The translations under genes and the position numbers were made by a program. From Planctomycetota bacterium (GTDB lineage Bacteria > Planctomycetota > Phycisphaerae > WQYP01): DNA of 39,092 bases. Positions 36,158 through 39,092 of the stretch are shown one piece after another. The stretch covers positions 1-39,092 of the forward strand of contig JAJZDN010000037.1 in NCBI GenBank assembly GCA_021805985.1, read 5' to 3'. Every line of letters starts with the position of its first letter. Position 1 is the first letter of the stretch. The notes beneath the pieces are model-generated. The model did no database searches and was not told where the DNA came from. It saw nothing but the letters and a program-made list of their open reading frames with translations.

Positions 36158-37588
36158 GTGTTGTTCAAATTCCTGTGCTTAAATGATGCTGCCTCGGGTG
36201 TGCCGTATTTTGCTGAAGCTCTGGTGATCGCCGCTGTCGTCGCCGGCATTGGCGCGGGCGGTGCCGTGCGAAGCGATCCGAGTGCTCCGTCACCCGTGAA
36301 CCGGCCCGCCGCTAATTCTGCTGTTGCGGCCACGTCACAGCCTTCCAGCATCGAACTGCTTTCAGCGAGCGGAGCGCAAAGCCCCGCTCCGGCGCGCCCG
36401 GTTCCGGCCGCCCGTCCTGCTCCCAGCTCTTTTGCTCAATTCGCGCATGATCTGCTGACCCGCGATACGCTTACGGGCAGCTGGTGGGGTTTACGTAGTA
36501 ATCTCGGCGCCCACGGCATCACGCCTCTGATCACATTGCTGCAGGCTGCGAGTGAAAATTTCTCCGGCGGCATCCGTACCAATCGCATCGACTGGCGCTA
36601 CCGCCTGGATGTATCACTGACCATGGATACCAAGAGGCTCTTTGGATGGAAAGGGGGGACCGGGTTTGTTGATTTCATGGCCCACGGCGGTCAGAACCCG
36701 GCCAATGATCTGGTGGGCGAACTGCAAGCCATAAGTGCCATCGACCAGAACCCCGCCACGCGCCTGGATCAGATCTGGTATCGCCAGAATTTTTTGGATA
36801 AAGCCCTTTGGTTTAAGTTAGGCAGAATTGATACCACCTATGACTTCGACCACATTCGTGACGCCCAGGTTTTCCTGAACGGAAGTTTTGGATTTTCGCC
36901 GTCTATTTTTGTTTTTCCGAGTTATCCCTTTTCCGCATGGGGTGGCGAGGTATTATGGCATCCGATACCGGAAGTGACGCTGCACGGCGGTCTGTTTGAT
37001 GGCAATACCGAAAATACATTGCCCGATGTAGCTTCCACAAACCCCAACGCACTGGAAAATCCTTTCGGCCTTTTCGCTCTGGTCGAAGAAAGTTTGAACT
37101 GGCGAATTGCCCCGCATAAACTCAGTGGAACGCTCACACTGGGGCAATGGTACCACAGCGGTTCCTTCCAACGTTATTCCGGATCAAGTGTGCAGGGTGC
37201 CCAGGGGTTTTACGGTTATCTGGATCAGACACTCTGGAAATTTAGCCATCCCAAAGGCCATAGCGCATCGCGTATCGGAGCATTTTTGCAATACGCCTGG
37301 GCCAATGACCAACTCACGGAAATTGACCAGAATATCAGTGGCGGCTTACGGTGGGCCGGCCCTATCCCCGGTCGTGCCGATGACAACACCGGCATTTCCG
37401 CCACTTGGGCGCATCTTAGCCCCTACGCCCAGACGCCTTACAGCTATGAACTCGGGTTCGAAGGTTTTTATACCGCCCAGATCACGCCATGGCTAAGCAT
37501 CCAGCCGGATCTGCAATACATCATTCATCCCGGTGGCACTTACCAAAATGCCCTGGTGGCGACAGTACAGGTGGGCTTGGCGTTCTGA
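36158..37588 (+). CDS. OprB-family carbohydrate-selective porin
   Basis: This 476-residue outer-membrane protein has a hydrophobic N-terminal segment (about 18-38) as an export signal. A Pro/Ala/Ser-rich linker (about 40-105) follows, then the OprB barrel from LTGSWWGLRSNLGAHGI onward. Barrel features include WRYRLDVSLTMDTKRLFGWKGG, LDQIWYRQNF and a C-terminal VGLAF ending in Phe, as outer-membrane barrels need. GTG 36158 is chosen because AGGAG at 36147-36151 precedes it; the frame opens at 36089. It should let sugars or other small solutes diffuse across the outer membrane. It converges on the RND gene 66 bases away. Confidence 0.86.
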   Translation: MLFKFLCLNDAASGVPYFAEALVIAAVVAGIGAGGAVRSDPSAPSPVNRPAANSAVAATSQPSSIELLSASGAQSPAPARPVPAARPAPSSFAQFAHDLLTRDTLTGSWWGLRSNLGAHGITPLITLLQAASENFSGGIRTNRIDWRYRLDVSLTMDTKRLFGWKGGTGFVDFMAHGGQNPANDLVGELQAISAIDQNPATRLDQIWYRQNFLDKALWFKLGRIDTTYDFDHIRDAQVFLNGSFGFSPSIFVFPSYPFSAWGGEVLWHPIPEVTLHGGLFDGNTENTLPDVASTNPNALENPFGLFALVEESLNWRIAPHKLSGTLTLGQWYHSGSFQRYSGSSVQGAQGFYGYLDQTLWKFSHPKGHSASRIGAFLQYAWANDQLTEIDQNISGGLRWAGPIPGRADDNTGISATWAHLSPYAQTPYSYELGFEGFYTAQITPWLSIQPDLQYIIHPGGTYQNALVATVQVGLAF

Positions 37589-37654
37589 GAGCAATCGATC
37601 ACGTTAAACCAGCGAGCTACTGGTCGGCGTTGGCATGATTTCCGCTTCAACATT

Positions 37655-39092
37655 TCACATTATCGGCGCACCCTCGCGCTCCTCATGAAGGAATCCCAAC
37701 AGGACCGGCAGCAGCAGCAACGTCAGCGGCATTTGCACCAGCAGTCCGCTGATGATCGCTATCGCCAGCGGCTGCTGCATTGCTGCGCCGGGGCTTAGTA
37801 CCAGCGCCAACGGCAACAGTGCAAGAATGGCGGCGATGGTGGTCATGGCTATGGGCCGCATGCGGTTTTTACCCGCTTGTATCAAACGTCCGGCACCATG
37901 CTCATAGTCGCGCAGTTCATGGTATTCCGAGTAGTAGAAGATGGTCACCTCGGTCACAATGCCCACCACCATCGTCATGCCCATCATTGAGGAAATGTTG
38001 AGTTGCGTATGGGTGATCCATAATCCAACAAAAACACACGCCAACGCCAGCAGCGGAATGACCATCATAGCGATCGCGGCTGCAAAGCTTTCATACAAAA
38101 ACAAGAGCAATAAAAATACCAGCACCACGCCGCCGAGCATCACCACCACCAACCCTCGAAAGGCGATCTGCTGCTGGCGATACAACCCGCCAAGCCGGTA
38201 ATATACACCCTTAGGAAACAGGCCGGGCCGGTTCAGGACTTTCTTAACGTCCACCATCGTCGAACCCATATCCCGGCCATGGATTCGCGCCGTTACCGCG
38301 ATCATCCGCTTGAGATTGATGTGATCAATTTCCTGCTCGCCGGGCCGGATTTGAACTTGCGCGACACTGCTGAGGCGAAAGCGGCGGCCCTTCGGCGAAC
38401 GCACCCACAGGTTTTCCAGATTGGCTACAGTCCGTCGCATGTCTTCGGGTGCCCAGACTCTTACACCGACCATTTGCGGCCCGCGCCGAATCCTCGTGGC
38501 AACGGTGCCATAAACATATTCATGAACAAAGCGGGATATCTGTTTGGGGGTCATGCCGTGAATACCTGCGGCAACCGAATTAATTTTTACATATATTGAA
38601 TCACCCGCCACCACCACGCCGCTGCGCGCGTCGGCCACGCCGTTAACCTTTTCGATGGCAGCAAACACCTTATGAGCCTCATGATCCAGCACGCTCTGAT
38701 GGTCGGAGAAAATTTCCACCCGGATCGGCTGCGGCACGGCCGTCAGATCGCCGATTTGATCCTGCATGAGCTGTTCGGGATCAATGTACAAACTCGGCAC
38801 GCGATGGTGAATCTCTTTGGCGATCTTATCCATGACCTGTTCTATGGGCGGGCGGGGAAAGGGCTTAAGCTGGACGTAATAATCGCCGGCATAAGATTCG
38901 GTCAGGCTGCCGCCAAGTTGCATTCCGGTGCGTCGGGAGTAGGTTGCCACGTTCGGGTTCGCCCGCAGAATTTTCCCTACTTGCCGCAGCAGGCGGTCCG
39001 TCTCCGTCAACGACCCCCCGGACGGCGCTTTATACTCCATACTGAATCCGCCCTCATCCATATCGGGCATAAAACCGCTGCCGACGTTATGG
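37655..39092 (-). CDS. RND efflux pump subunit, HME (CusA/CzcA-like) type, partial
   Basis: The C-terminal 478 residues of an inner-membrane RND permease are visible; the frame is open to the right edge (upstream residues HNVGSGF run into MPDMDEGGF, the family's FMPxMDEG motif). A periplasmic pore and docking region is followed by membrane helices from about visible residue 300, with PLLALACVFVGLW, NISSMMGMTMVVGIVTEV and GKNRMRPIAMTTIAAILALLPL. An acidic residue (the E of VTEV) lies in the proton-relay helix region. Full-length members have about 1,000-1,050 residues, so about half is outside. Such pumps expel metal ions or other toxic solutes with a TolC-like partner; the substrate is not clear. 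Confidence 0.9.
   Translation of the reverse strand, partial: HNVGSGFMPDMDEGGFSMEYKAPSGGSLTETDRLLRQVGKILRANPNVATYSRRTGMQLGGSLTESYAGDYYVQLKPFPRPPIEQVMDKIAKEIHHRVPSLYIDPEQLMQDQIGDLTAVPQPIRVEIFSDHQSVLDHEAHKVFAAIEKVNGVADARSGVVVAGDSIYVKINSVAAGIHGMTPKQISRFVHEYVYGTVATRIRRGPQMVGVRVWAPEDMRRTVANLENLWVRSPKGRRFRLSSVAQVQIRPGEQEIDHINLKRMIAVTARIHGRDMGSTMVDVKKVLNRPGLFPKGVYYRLGGLYRQQQIAFRGLVVVMLGGVVLVFLLLLFLYESFAAAIAMMVIPLLALACVFVGLWITHTQLNISSMMGMTMVVGIVTEVTIFYYSEYHELRDYEHGAGRLIQAGKNRMRPIAMTTIAAILALLPLALVLSPGAAMQQPLAIAIISGLLVQMPLTLLLLPVLLGFLHEEREGAPIM

Overview
The window reads as chromosomal DNA of a Gram-negative-type, free-living bacterium of moderate G+C content. An OprB-type porin, an RND efflux pump, lipoproteins and several exported proteins imply an outer membrane. 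The gene set (a short WhiG/FliA-type sigma factor, an S55-domain protein beside an exported beta-propeller, DUF3300 beside DUF2950, a PHS-type phosphate carrier) fits the Planctomycetota, perhaps a Phycisphaerae-like lineage. That placement is inference from gene content, not from a tree. I see no rRNA, tRNA, CRISPR array or intact transposase.

Layout. 1-2111 is fusA (EF-G), cut by the left edge one base into its start codon and closed by a strong intrinsic terminator. 2360-4439 is a two-component system: a histidine kinase with a FixL-like haem PAS domain and an overlapping NarL/FixJ-type regulator. 4613-8299 is an AAA+ ATPase / subtilisin-like protease pair matching the IetAS anti-phage arrangement. 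It is followed by what looks like the first codons of a lost type I methylase gene (hsdM), so this is a small defence island. 8693-11841 holds an M29 aminopeptidase, an FKBP lipoprotein and the sigma factor. 12374-16678 holds the S55-type protein and the exported propeller protein. A 44-codon rpmH (L34) with a GTG start follows at 16710. 16854-21858 has a DUF255 thioredoxin-fold protein, an HEXXH protein, a VWA protein, a Fur-family regulator and PhoU. 22041-25794 has the DUF3300/DUF2950 pair and a GT2-DUF2062 fusion. 26094-30341, on the minus strand, has a PHS-type phosphate carrier with a Pho-box-like repeat upstream, a DoxX protein, dapA and pdxJ. 30542-34139 is an apparent operon of an MsbA-like ABC exporter, a small membrane protein and queG. 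The right end carries a photolyase, an OprB porin and a partial HME-type RND pump.

The most distinctive pattern outside genes is a dispersed family of intergenic repeats with a shared terminus close to GGAGCCTGTCCGAGTAATCG. Copies lie near 4438, 11840-12173, 30472-30509, 34080-34254 and 36001-36046. Some are compact palindromes of about 40 bp. One is a roughly 330-bp element with inverted ends. Several sit exactly at gene 3' ends, and one supplies the last codons and the stop of queG. No transposase for it is visible here, so it looks like a MITE- or REP-like family mobilised in trans.

Genes that may work together are the haem-PAS kinase with its regulator; the ATPase with the protease; PhoU with the phosphate carrier and its Pho-box-like site; the S55 protein with the propeller; and the ABC exporter, small membrane protein and queG as one transcript.
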